DNA from: Ovis canadensis
Taxonomy: Eukaryota > Chordata > Mammalia > Artiodactyla > Bovidae
Assembly: GCF_042477335.2 (NCBI RefSeq)
Contig: NC_091262.1
Location: 71,162,001-71,226,000 of the forward strand
Direction: 5' to 3'
DNA: 64,000 nucleotides
Shown one piece after another: positions 56,253 to 64,000 of the stretch (the stretch's first letter is position 1; the number at the start of each line of letters is the position of its first letter). The position numbers and the translations under genes are program-made. The notes beneath the pieces are model-generated. The model had not been told where the DNA came from. It did no database searches and was given only the letters and a program-made list of their open reading frames with translations.

Positions 56253-59200
56253 GTGAGCGAGCGCGGGCCCTTGGGGGAGAGGGTCCTGGACGCCCCTGAC
56301 GGCCCTGAGGTCCAGGCACCGCGCCGCGCCGCGTGCCCCTTCATGCCTTCCCTCCGGCGCGGCGAGTTTTCAGCGCCACGGACAGCGCCCCGCCTCCCAC
56401 CTGACCCCGCAGAGTGGCCTCAGCGCAGAACCCGCAGACCTGACTCTGACTCCGACTCTCGACCCCGCGGGACAGGGCTCCCTATCGCCCCCACCCCACG
56501 TCTGGGCTGCTTTGTGGCCAGCGCCGGCTCTGCGCTGTGGCTGGCCAAGGTCATCTGGGGAGATGGGAGGACCGCTGTTGGCTCCCCTTTCTCTCCCTTC
56601 TTCCTCCTGCTCCCCACCGTCTGTCTGCCCTTGACTTCTACCCCTCCCAGTCCTCCTCCTCCATCTCTTCCGCTCACCTCACCCTCTTTTCCATCACCTC
56701 TGGGGTCTCTCTGCCTCAGCCTTACCCTACTTCAGTCCCACCCAGCCACTGGCCTGTTTTCATAGCTCTTGGCTTCTGCCCCCACAGCCCCTCCAGAGCA
56801 TAGCTTTCACAAAGGGAAGGGTTAAGGCTCTCAGTGCAGCCTGTGGGAGCCACCCCCATGAGGGTAGCAGTTGGGAAGGGAAATAAAATCAGCTCCGCAT
56901 CTCATTTGAGTAGGGATGGTCTTAGGGAGGAGCGTTGGGGTGAACAGGCCCCTGATGAACCCAGTCTGGAAGGACTGGGTTCTCCCTTCAGAGCAGAAGA
57001 GTGACCCCCGCTCTCTTTTTCTTCCTAGTCATTGCCCTGCCTGTGAACAGCCCCATGAATAAAGGGGACACTGAGGTAAGAAGGGGGATGGGGATGCCCC
57101 AGGATGGGGGGGCAGAAGACCCCAGTGGACCCCTCACAGCCAGTTCTTGGGCAGCTGCAGGAGTCTGGCATCAATCCAGGAGCCAGCACTGCGGCTGCTG
57201 AGCCTGGGGACAGCTTGCAAAAGAAGATATCAAAGTCTGCTAGATTTTCCTGCTTGCCTGCTGCGGGGCCGTCCCTGGCCTCCTGTGAATTGGGTGTGCA
57301 ACCTGGTGGGACCTGTGTCCTACCCACTGGGCCCAGGAGCCAGGCCCACTGTCTTGAACACTCCAAATCTTGTAGGCCTACCACAGGCTGGTGGGGGTGA
57401 CTGCTCTGAGGTTGTGGTTGTCCACTGTCCTGCGAGAACAGTCTTCATCTGCCTGGCTCTGGCCTCCCCCTTTGCTCTTCCCCAAGGCTCTGCCAGCAAT
57501 ACACCTACCCCATCCCACAGTTGCTAAAGCCTTGGCTCTCTCAAAGGTCCACAACGAAAACATTCTTGATCATGGCTCCAGCACCCAGGCCAGCTGGGGC
57601 TTCTGGTGGAGGTCACCCAGGAAAGGACTTGGAAGACATTGATGGGGGCTTCTGTAGCTAGCAAGAGACACTGTGTTGGGCATATACCCAAAATTGATTC
57701 AAGTCTGAGTTGGGGCTGTTTTTCCAGCTTCTGATGTTCACAGATATCTTCAGTTGTGAATTAGAGAAATTCTACTCCCTGCCTTTTTAGGAACTATTTT
57801 CTTTAGAGAGGCTATAGTTGAAACCCAAAGCATCAAAGAGATTTCAACCTCAATGTGCTCATTTAAAATTTCCTATTCACTAGTTACAGACAGACCTAAA
57901 TTGAAAAATCCGCTGCCACTCATTGTAGCTGTGTCATCTTGAGACAAATCCCTTGAATTATCTGAGCTTTCCCTTTTCTTGCTATAATGACATTTCCTTT
58001 GAGGGAAGTTGTAAGGAATGAAAAGAAGAAAAGTCACTCAGTTGTGTCTGACTCTTTGCGACCCCATGGACTATACAGTCCACGGAATTCTCCAGGCCAG
58101 AATACTGGAGTGGGTAGCCTTTCCCTTCTCCAGGGGATCTTCCGAACCTAGGGATCGAACCCAGGTCTCCTGCATTGCAGGCAGGTTCTTTACCAGCTGA
58201 GCCACCAGGGAAGCCCTGGTAAGGAATAGGACTCCTGCGAATTGCTGACACATAGTTGGTCCTCAGTAAATAAGCATTTTTAGTCCTAGCCTAGAGCTTC
58301 CTTTCCTGACCTCCCCATCATTCTTGGGACCCATACCCAATTCGTCTCTCCCAGAATCTGTCCTCATGGACTTGTGGTTATCTGATATTCCCAGTGCAAG
58401 GTTTGTGGTTGCAGGAAGGGGGCAGGCTTTAAGCCGTTCCTTGCCAGGCTCCTTATGGGAGACACTTAGGCCATCATATTGTTTGCAGCAGCCTAGGTCA
58501 GAGACACCAGAGCAGCTGGTGAAGACCCGTGTGTTCTATCTAGGATGCCATGACTACCGTAGAGCCTGTCTGCCAGTTTGCTATCCTGGATCCTTGAACG
58601 GGTTGCCTTGGCATCCCATAGACATAGCCTTCCACCCCCTCACTCCTCACTGTGTTGCCTGATGCTTGTCTGACACTTCCTGCTCCTCTGCCCAGCTCTA
58701 GGCAGCTGAAGCAGGCTGGAAATTGCGAATCCATCCCTGACTGTGTGTGGCACTCCATGCGTTACAGAGTATTTTCCCATCTGTGCCCCATCACCCTGGG
58801 AGGGGAGTCAGATCTTCTCACTCACATTTTATAGAGGAGGAAATTGAGGCTCAGAGAGGTCAAGTCACTTGCCCAAGATCACACAGCTAGGATGTCACCC
58901 TACAGTTGGCACCATCTTCAGATATCATCCATTTATCAGATGTCTGATTATCCACAGCACCTTGCTGGGCCCTGGACACGATTTTCAGAGAAATGGCTGC
59001 TGTAGGCTTGGGATGGGCACCCAAATGTAGTAGATGTATGCCCACATTCAGCCAGGGAATTCAGCCGGTGAATATGGAGCCAGGCTGTGAGGCTGTCACT
59101 CCCTGCCTGGGACAACCCCGTAGATATTTAGAGACAGTTTTCCAAGTCTTGTTTCCAGTAGGAAAGAGCCAGGAAAGGCATTTTGTTCTCCTCTGGGTGG

Positions 59201-62200
59201 TCCAGAAAGGCTTCCTGGCAATAGCTGACCTTTGGGGCATCTGCAAGACTGAAGTACTTTTGTGGGACTACATCTCTAATGCCCAGGAGCAGCTTCCCCA
59301 TCTGTAGAGAAACACTTGGGGTGAGAGGGTGCGGGGTACCCACCCCCACCTTAGAGGGGCTCCTGCTGGCCAAGTGGTTGGCGTGCCTGGCACCTGGTAA
59401 GCACTGTATGTGGATTTTTAGTATTACTGCTATTATTGTCCAGCTTAGGAAGCACAGCTGTGCCCCTGAGCTAGGCATCCATGGAGTCCTGAAAACAAAA
59501 GTGAGCATCCTCATGTCCTCCTTAGAAATTTGCCTTGGAACTTCCAGGGGCTGAGCCCCACACCCAAACCAGCCCCAACTGGCCCCATTCTGTTCCCAGG
59601 TGATGAAGTGTATCGTCGAGGTCATCTCTGACACACTCTCCAAGCCCAGCCCCATGCCGGTCAGCAAGGAGTGTTTTGAGACGCTCCGAGGAGGTATGGG
59701 CCAAGCTCGGGATGAGGGGCTGCTGCCTGCTGGGCTGGGAGGCAAGGACATGGGTGTGTGGCTTTTGATGGAAATCAACAATTCAGTAGTCACTGACCAA
59801 GTGCCCACCTCAGCCAGGTCTGTGCTGAGCTCTGAGTGGTACTGAGAGATGAAGCGCGAACAGCCCTGTGTGCCTGGAGCTTACAGTCTAGCAGAGGGGA
59901 GTGATATGAACAGTTAACTAGAATTCTGGGAAGAATGAAACCAGGGCTGGGAACAGCAAGCCCCCAGAATGTGAGCTCCCTGTGGGTGAAGATTTTGTGT
60001 GCTAAATCCCCAGTGTTGAGGACAACCACTGGCACCTGGTAGGTGCCCCTGTGTGATGAATAAAGGAATACTGGGGGTGGATGAGCATGAGAAGGGAAAA
60101 GCTTTTGCAAGGAGGCAGTCAGTGTTGGCTGGATCCAACATTAGCATTAGGGTTGGGATTTAAGAGAAAAGTGGGAAACCAATAGGTAGAAAAATGAAAA
60201 AGAGGGTACTCCAGGTGAAGTAGACAGCTCAAGCAAAGGCATGGAGATGGGAAAACAGGTTGTGTTTAGAGACACTCCTGTATCACTGCAGGAGATGCCA
60301 TCTTTTGGCAGAAGTCTAGGTGCAGGGACAGTGGCTGACCTTCCTGATACAATAGCAAACTTGGAAAGGAAGTCGTTTCAGAAGTGTTATCTCCAGACCC
60401 AATCTTGCTGCTACCACCAGGGTTTTGAGTTTCCAGAATAAGTTCCTTGTGCTCAGCTGAAAATATTGATGGCAATCTCTTTCTCGGCTGTCTTCTGGAA
60501 ACCACCCGTAACGACTCCCCTTCATTGCAGATGAACGGATCCTCTCAATCCTGCGACATCAGAATTTGCTGAAAGAGCTCCAAGACCTCGCTCTCCAAGG
60601 TATTTTCCAACCACTGCACATGAATCTGGGTGAATTCCAGTAACTGAGAGTCAGAAAAATCATGATGGAAGGTTGAGCAAGGTCTTGTTTCTGATCCTCA
60701 CTTACCACCTTTTCGTTATAGGGTGGTAAGGTTGGGTCCTCTGTGCCACTTGGCCCAGTCTATCATTCATGCACTTACAGAGATCAAGGCCCAGAGAGGT
60801 TGAGTAACCTGACCAAGATCACACAATAAGTTAAGGACATCCCAAGACCAGATGCAGCTCTTCTAAAAACCTGTAGTCTCTGGAGTTCAGCCATGTTAGA
60901 GGGGGCACTTTCAAGACTAGGTTACAGAGAGGACTTCTATTCTGTTTAATGGGAAAGAAATTGGTCTCCAGGAGAGAGGAGGGGCCCCTTTCCCCTTGTG
61001 AGCTTCCGCTCAAAGGGGAGATGGGAGAAGCAGGATCTTGCTTGCCCCAAAACACAGCCAAGACTTCCAGTGTGCTCTCAGAGTGAGGTGTGTCTTTCTC
61101 CAAGAGGTTAACAAAAATCCACTGATGCTCTTGGGAATGGAGTGATTTTTGTGAGGTAGTGAGCTCCTTATCACTGAGGATATTCAAGCAGAGCCCAGAT
61201 AGGATACTGGGAGTGGAGGGTTAGGCTGATGTCATCCCATGGAGTTAGCTACTTTGCCCAGCCTCAGGCTCCTTCCTGGGTTCCTGTGAGGCATAGAAGG
61301 CCTCCTGGAAAATTGGAAGAAATGGGTCCTGACCCTGCACCTCCTGTTTACTTGGGGGTTTACTTGGCTGTTTATGTGGGGGTGGGGGCATGGGCACCCT
61401 TGTGCCTCTCTCTGAGAATGGGCCCTCGAGCAGGAGTCTCGTATCTCCCAGCAAAGGAAGTAAAGGCTCATCTTCAGGGCTTGGCTTGGATGGGGTGGGC
61501 TGGGGCACAAGGCTGCACAGGCACAGAGAAGGCCCCTATTCTGAGGCCTCTGGGGCAGACTGGGCCACATGTACGAATGGAAAGCAATTTGGGGGAAGAG
61601 GTGAGTGAAAATAATCACAGCTGGAAGGCTCCCTGAGGCCCTCCCCAAGTTAGCACACTGTTGTTCCTCTCCCTCACTTGTCCTGGAGGAGATATCCACT
61701 GCATGTGGTTGCTAGGATACAATATGGTAATTTTTAAATTAATTATTGAATGACATTATATTTAAATAATTAAATGTAATGTCAATGAAGACTATGATAG
61801 GAAGATGTGTCCCAAAACATCTGTTTACACATATACACACACGTATGTGTATTCAGTATAAACGGTGTCCAGTATACAGGTACATTGTTGTTCTCTGTTA
61901 AAAGAGGATGACATAGATCTACATGTCTGTCCATCCATCCACCCATCTACCTATCCACCCACTCCCTCTTCTGCATCCTCATAATGCCTTCTGCACACCT
62001 CTGTCCTAGCATTTACGATGCAGCTACCCTGTTTTATGGATGAGCACCCAAGTCTTGGATTGCCCAGGTCACCCAAGGTCACAGGGCAAAGGATTAACCA
62101 GGAGGTGTGAAGCTTGCTCGGCCAGGGGCCAGATCTGGGCATAATCCCTGGTCCACAGCCACTATGTCAGGCACCTCTGGCCACCCCAGAAATTCCCATC

Positions 62201-63137
62201 ATAGGGAAACCAGCACTGGCTGCAGAGTTGGCCTGGCCAGGGCCACCGTCAAGAACCAGAGGTGGGTGGAGACAGTCAGAGGAGGCAGCGCAGCCTGGGT
62301 TGATGCAGACAGGTGTTCTGCCTGGGCTTATGGGGGTCCATGAGGGCAGGTGTTGCCTGAATCAAGAGCCGCCACTAGGGGACAAGCAGTCACTGTTACC
62401 TCCTACTACAGGGTCCTTTAGCCCAGAGGTCCCTAATCTCTGGGCTGCACAGCAGGAAGTGAGCAGCGGGTGAGCGAGTGAAGCTTCACCTGTATTTACA
62501 GCTGCTCCCCATCGCTCATGTTACCGTCCGAGCTCCACCTCCTGTCAGATCAGTGGCGGCATTTGATCCTCCTTAAAGCTCGAACCCTACTGAGCTTGAA
62601 TCATCCCCAAACCATCCTCCCGTCGACCCGATCTATGGAAACATTGTCTTCCACGAAATCAATCCTTGGTGCCGAAAAGGTTGGGGACCACTGACCTAGC
62701 TACCAGCCAGGTCCTAAGGGTCCCCCACTCCCTGCTCCTGCCCCTGGAGCCCTCGACTCTGAGTCTTCACTACTCTGTGAGGCAGCAGGCAGGGCGTGTT
62801 CTTACCTCGCAGGTGAGAAGCAGAGAGGTGGTGGGGTCGTGTGATGGGCCCTAGCTGGGAGAGGGCAGCCAGCCTTCCCCACCACCCCCACCAGCTCCTG
62901 CCCCCTCATTCTCTCACTGGGCAGGCCCAGAACAGGACGTGCCCAGTTTTACGAATGAGGAAACAGAGGCCTCCATTCTCACAGCCAGCCGTGCGGGGCT
63001 CAGACCAAATGGGACGCTGTTCTCGTCTTCTTATCCAGGAGCCAGGGAGCGGACGCAGCAGCAGAAGCAGCGCAGCAGTTATGAGGATGGACCCTCAGAG
63101 GGGCTCGAGAAGCCAGACGACCAGGCCGAGCCGAAAG
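56207..63137 (+). CDS. CHGA: Chromogranin A, exons 1-5 (partial gene, 3' part outside window)
   Basis: CHGA encodes an acidic secretory granule protein of neuroendocrine and chromaffin cells. It binds calcium and catecholamines, promotes granule formation, and is a prohormone for vasostatins, pancreastatin and catestatin. Five coding exons join in phase (46, 47, 94, 69 and 99 bases) to give an 18-residue signal peptide and mature residues 1-100. Visible hallmarks are the mature start LPVNSPMNKGDTE, the Cys17-Cys38 loop that routes the protein to granules, and the amphipathic block ILSILRHQNLLKELQDLALQ. The remaining exons, with most of the acidic domain and catestatin, lie beyond the right edge. 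It stands alone: no neighbouring gene is visible. The basic pair after residue 76 is altered relative to human and cattle as I remember them. Confidence 0.97.
56253..57028 (+). other. CHGA: CHGA intron 1
   Basis: This 776-base GT-AG intron holds an RE1-like site at 56369-56389 and a pyrimidine-rich stretch around 56580-56700. I see no transposable element inside it. Confidence 0.9.
56369..56389 (+). promoter_or_regulatory. RE1/NRSE-like element (REST binding site) in CHGA intron 1
   Basis: The 21-base site consists of left half TTCAGCGCC (56369-56377), two spacer bases AC, and right half GGACAGCGCC (56380-56389). It differs from the canonical neuron-restrictive silencer at one position in the left half (G for A). 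REST/NRSF silences neuronal and neuroendocrine genes in other tissues through such sites, so the location 117 bases into intron 1 of CHGA fits. Occupancy is inferred. Confidence 0.85.
57029..57075 (+). CDS. CHGA: CHGA coding exon 2 (signal cleavage, mature N-terminus)
   Basis: A pyrimidine-rich tract and acceptor TTCCTAG precede the exon, and donor GTAAG follows at 57076. It completes the split Val codon and reads IALPVNSPMNKGDTE. Signal peptidase would cut after VIA, giving the mature Leu-Pro-Val N-terminus shared by mammalian chromogranin A and vasostatin. The exon ends in phase 0. Confidence 0.97.
57890..58275 (+). repeat. MIR relic in CHGA intron 2, split by SINE
   Basis: Left part: gtagctgtgtcatcttgaga, attatctgagctttccctt. 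Right part: ctgacacatagttggtcctc and agtaaataagca. Confidence 0.68.
58030..58218 (-). repeat. Bov-tA SINE in CHGA intron 2, with target duplication
   Basis: Reverse copy: gtcactcagttgtgtctgac, gcgaccccatggactataca, head ending gagccaccagggaagccc. Flanked by GTAAGGAAT at 58011-58019 and 58219-58227. Confidence 0.94.
58800..58910 (-). repeat. MIR relic in CHGA intron 2
   Basis: Contains aaattgaggctcagagaggt, caagtcacttgcccaagatc and acacagctagg. Confidence 0.75.
59600..59693 (+). CDS. CHGA: CHGA coding exon 3 (disulfide loop)
   Basis: Acceptor TTCCCAG ends at 59599 and the donor GTATGG starts at 59694. The exon encodes mature residues 14-44. Cys17 and Cys38 form the conserved N-terminal loop of chromogranins A and B that directs sorting to the regulated pathway. 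The loop reads as in other mammals, including the SKPSPMPVS segment. It ends in phase 1. Confidence 0.97.
59694..60530 (+). other. CHGA: CHGA intron 3
   Basis: This 837-base intron contains an old relic with an L2-like 3' end around 59965-60070 (segment starting gtgagctccctgtgggtg, then an ataaaggaata tail). Nothing else is recognised. Confidence 0.85.
60531..60599 (+). CDS. CHGA: CHGA coding exon 4 (amphipathic vasostatin helix)
   Basis: Acceptor CATTGCAG precedes and donor GTATTT follows. It encodes residues 45-67, beginning DERILSILRHQNLLKELQ. This hydrophobic/basic helix carries the chromofungin-type and membrane-active part of vasostatin-I. It keeps phase 1, so Gly68 is split with exon 5. 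Confidence 0.97.
60770..60840 (-). repeat. MIR fragment in CHGA intron 4
   Basis: Contains ggcccagagaggttgagtaa and cctgaccaagatcacaca. Confidence 0.65.
61751..61784. other. AT-rich near-perfect palindrome in CHGA intron 4
   Basis: TGACATTA...TAATGTCA arms extend to a 15-bp stem with one mismatch around a 4-base centre. Confidence 0.85.
61918..61965 (+). repeat. Short (CCAT/CCAC)n repeat
   Basis: Imperfect CCAT, CCAC and CTAT tetranucleotides. Confidence 0.85.
62424..62693 (+). mobile_element. Non-autonomous hAT-like DNA transposon relic in CHGA intron 4
   Basis: 270 bases ending in inverted repeats CAGAGGTCCCTAATCT and AGGTTGGGGACCACTG (complementary with a few mismatches). Flanking octamers CTTTAGCC and ACCTAGCT may be a decayed 8-bp duplication. 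The inside (ctgcacagcaggaagtgagc, gtatttacagctgctcccca, tgtcttccacgaaatcaatc) is a known mammalian MER-type element whose number I do not recall. Confidence 0.75.
63039..63137 (+). CDS. CHGA: CHGA coding exon 5 (end of vasostatin-I, divergent)
   Basis: Acceptor CTTATCCAG ends at 63038 and donor GTCAGT starts at 63138. The exon adds residues 68-100, starting GARERTQQQKQRSSYEDG and ending DDQAEPK. Length and phase match the expected 33-codon exon. From memory, human, pig and cattle have a Lys-Lys pair at 77-78; this copy has Lys77-Gln78-Arg79, removing the adjacent basic pair where vasostatin-I is released. Gly85-Pro86 and Gly89 also look unusual. The next exon is not in the window. Confidence 0.93.
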
Positions 63138-64000
63138 GTCAGTGCCAACCCGTCTGGCCAGAGACCAGGGGCGGGAGAATGAAGAGAACAGAAGTTACAA
63201 TAGACCGAGGCTCCCGAGCAGTCAGAAGCCCCTCCTTTGGGTCCTGTAAGGAAGCTGTTATTGCCTTCTCTTTCCGAATGGGGAAACTGAGACCCAGGGA
63301 GGTTGAAGTACCTTTCCAAGGCATAACTGGAGATGGAACGTCTCACTCCGCAGCCCTTGATGGGTCCCATCTGCCCACCCCAGGTGCTGGCACTCTCGGG
63401 CAGGAGGCCTGGCAGGTGGGCAGCTTCAACTCTTCCCAGTGGCCACTGAGGCAGGGCCCCTGCCCCCAGTGCCTGTCCTCTGGGGAATTTAGTGGTGCCC
63501 TGGCATAGCCTAGGGGCAGCAAGATCCCAGAGGAGTAGGTTTAAAATACTAGCTGAATCTGGATCTTTTTTTTTTTTTTTTTTTTTGCCCGCGTCTGGTC
63601 TTTGTTGCTGCGTGCGGGCTTTCTCCAGGTGGGGTCAGTGGCGGCCTCTCTCAAGTTGCCGTGTGCAGTAGTTTTAGTGCGTGGACTTAGTTGCATCACA
63701 GCATGTGGGATCTTCTTGGACCAGGGATTGAACCCCTGTTCCCTGCACTGGTAGGCAGTTTCTTAACCACTGGACCACCAGGAAAGTCCTGGATCATCCT
63801 TCTTGAGAACAGAGAGCTTTTAGGGGTCACAGAGATCATGGCTTAGGTCAGAGGGATGCTCTGTTAAACTCACCTTTCTGTCTAGAAACAGTCACACACT
63901 TATCCTCACAGCCCTGCTCTTTGCACGTGGAAGGTGAGTGAACAGGGCCAGTTCCTAGAAGCAGGGACCTCAGCGGTCATCCGTTGGGGCTGAGAGGGGA
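63138..64000 (+). other. CHGA: CHGA intron 5 (start; continues past window)
   Basis: Begins with donor GTCAGT and runs to the window edge. It contains a MIR-like piece (about 63265-63335) and a minus-strand CHR-2 SINE (63566-63788). The exon 6 start expected from the protein family is not seen. Confidence 0.8.
63566..63788 (-). repeat. CHR-2-type SINE in CHGA intron 5, with target duplication
   Basis: The T-run (A tail) is at left. Body: gtctttgttgctgcgtgcgg, accagggattgaacccctgt; head ends ggaccaccaggaaagtcc. Flanked by CTGGATC at 63559-63565 and 63789-63795. Confidence 0.92.

Larger units (their letters stand above)
55850..56500. other. CpG island over CHGA promoter and exon 1
   Basis: This stretch is rich in CpG, unlike the repeat-rich AT-leaning flanks, and holds the promoter, 5' UTR, exon 1 and the start of intron 1. 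Lack of stop codons in GC-rich DNA explains the long overlapping open frames on both strands here, which I do not treat as genes. Borders were judged by eye. Confidence 0.7.
57076..59599 (+). other. CHGA: CHGA intron 2
   Basis: This 2.5 kb intron contains a MIR relic (about 57890-58275) split by a minus-strand Bov-tA SINE, and a second MIR piece near 58800-58910. The remainder shows no recognisable element. Confidence 0.9.
60600..63038 (+). other. CHGA: CHGA intron 4
   Basis: This 2.4 kb intron carries a MIR relic (60770-60840), an AT-rich palindrome (61751-61784), a short CCAT-type repeat (about 61918-61965), a hAT-like element (62424-62693) and a MIR-like fragment just before exon 5 (about 62935-62980). 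Confidence 0.88.

Noticed and set aside
55678..56765. Long open frames (up to 250 codons, both strands) across the CHGA promoter
   Set aside because: They come from stop-poor CpG-island DNA, cross the TATA box, 5' UTR and a known splice donor, and show Pro/Arg/Ala-rich products with no domain.
59128..59808. 226-codon minus-strand open frame
   Set aside because: It is antisense to CHGA intron 2 and exon 3, with no recognised domain or promoter.
62939..63508. 189-codon open frame around CHGA exon 5
   Set aside because: Only 63039-63137 is exon; the rest reads through intron DNA on both sides of good splice sites.
63912..63933. 22-base micro-exon candidate (TCCTCACAG before, GTGAGTG after)
   Set aside because: Splice-like borders are good, but 22 bases would shift the frame and no such exon is known in CHGA; chance is more likely.

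Overview
The window is nuclear DNA of a ruminant (bovid or cervid-like). It is dense in families confined to ruminants or cetartiodactyls: seven BovB (RTE) LINE pieces, about two dozen Bov-tA/BOV-A2 SINE copies or fragments, about ten CHR-2-type tRNA-derived SINEs and several L1 3' ends. Older mammalian MIR, L2, L1M/HAL1, LTR and hAT relics lie underneath. There are no bacterial operons, CRISPR arrays or phage genes, and almost every open reading frame here is chance or repeat-derived.

The one protein-coding gene I can support is CHGA (chromogranin A) on the + strand at the right end. A CRE plus TATA promoter in a CpG island (about 55,850-56,500) is followed by coding exons 1-5 at 56207-56252, 57029-57075, 59600-59693, 60531-60599 and 63039-63137. 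All have GT-AG borders and consistent phase, giving the signal peptide and mature residues 1-100. The window ends inside intron 5, so the large acidic exon 6, the pancreastatin and catestatin exons and the 3' UTR lie outside. Intron 1 carries a near-perfect RE1/NRSE (REST site), which fits the neuroendocrine restriction of this gene. In exon 5 the basic pair that ends vasostatin-I (K77-K78 in human and cattle, from memory) reads K77-Q78-R79.

Layout: 1-9 kb, L1, BovB and SINE mosaic. 9-16 kb, L1M relics broken by SINEs, and a minus-strand solo LTR that splits a CHR-2 SINE. 16-24 kb, MIR, HAL1-like and LTR-like relics and a 1.3 kb young L1 3' end. 24.5-26 kb, nested LTR-like elements with a tRNA-Glu-like cloverleaf, a + strand solo LTR with a TTAT target duplication, and a 12-bp perfect hairpin. 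26-48 kb, mostly unique intergenic DNA with MIR/L2 pieces, nested SINEs, an RFX palindrome and candidate regulatory patches. 48-50 kb, the longest BovB copy. 50-55.7 kb, L1, L2 and SINE pieces. 55.8-64 kb, CHGA. By established mammalian synteny the upstream intergenic DNA would separate GOLGA5 from CHGA, but no GOLGA5 exon is visible.

I found no undescribed biological system. The observations most worth checking are the changed vasostatin-I processing site, the intron 1 RE1, a 79-bp near-identical duplication near 44.7 and 46.0 kb, and the nested LTR/tRNA-like/hairpin cluster. Repeat family names come from recognised motifs, not a database search, so subfamily labels and exact borders are approximate.
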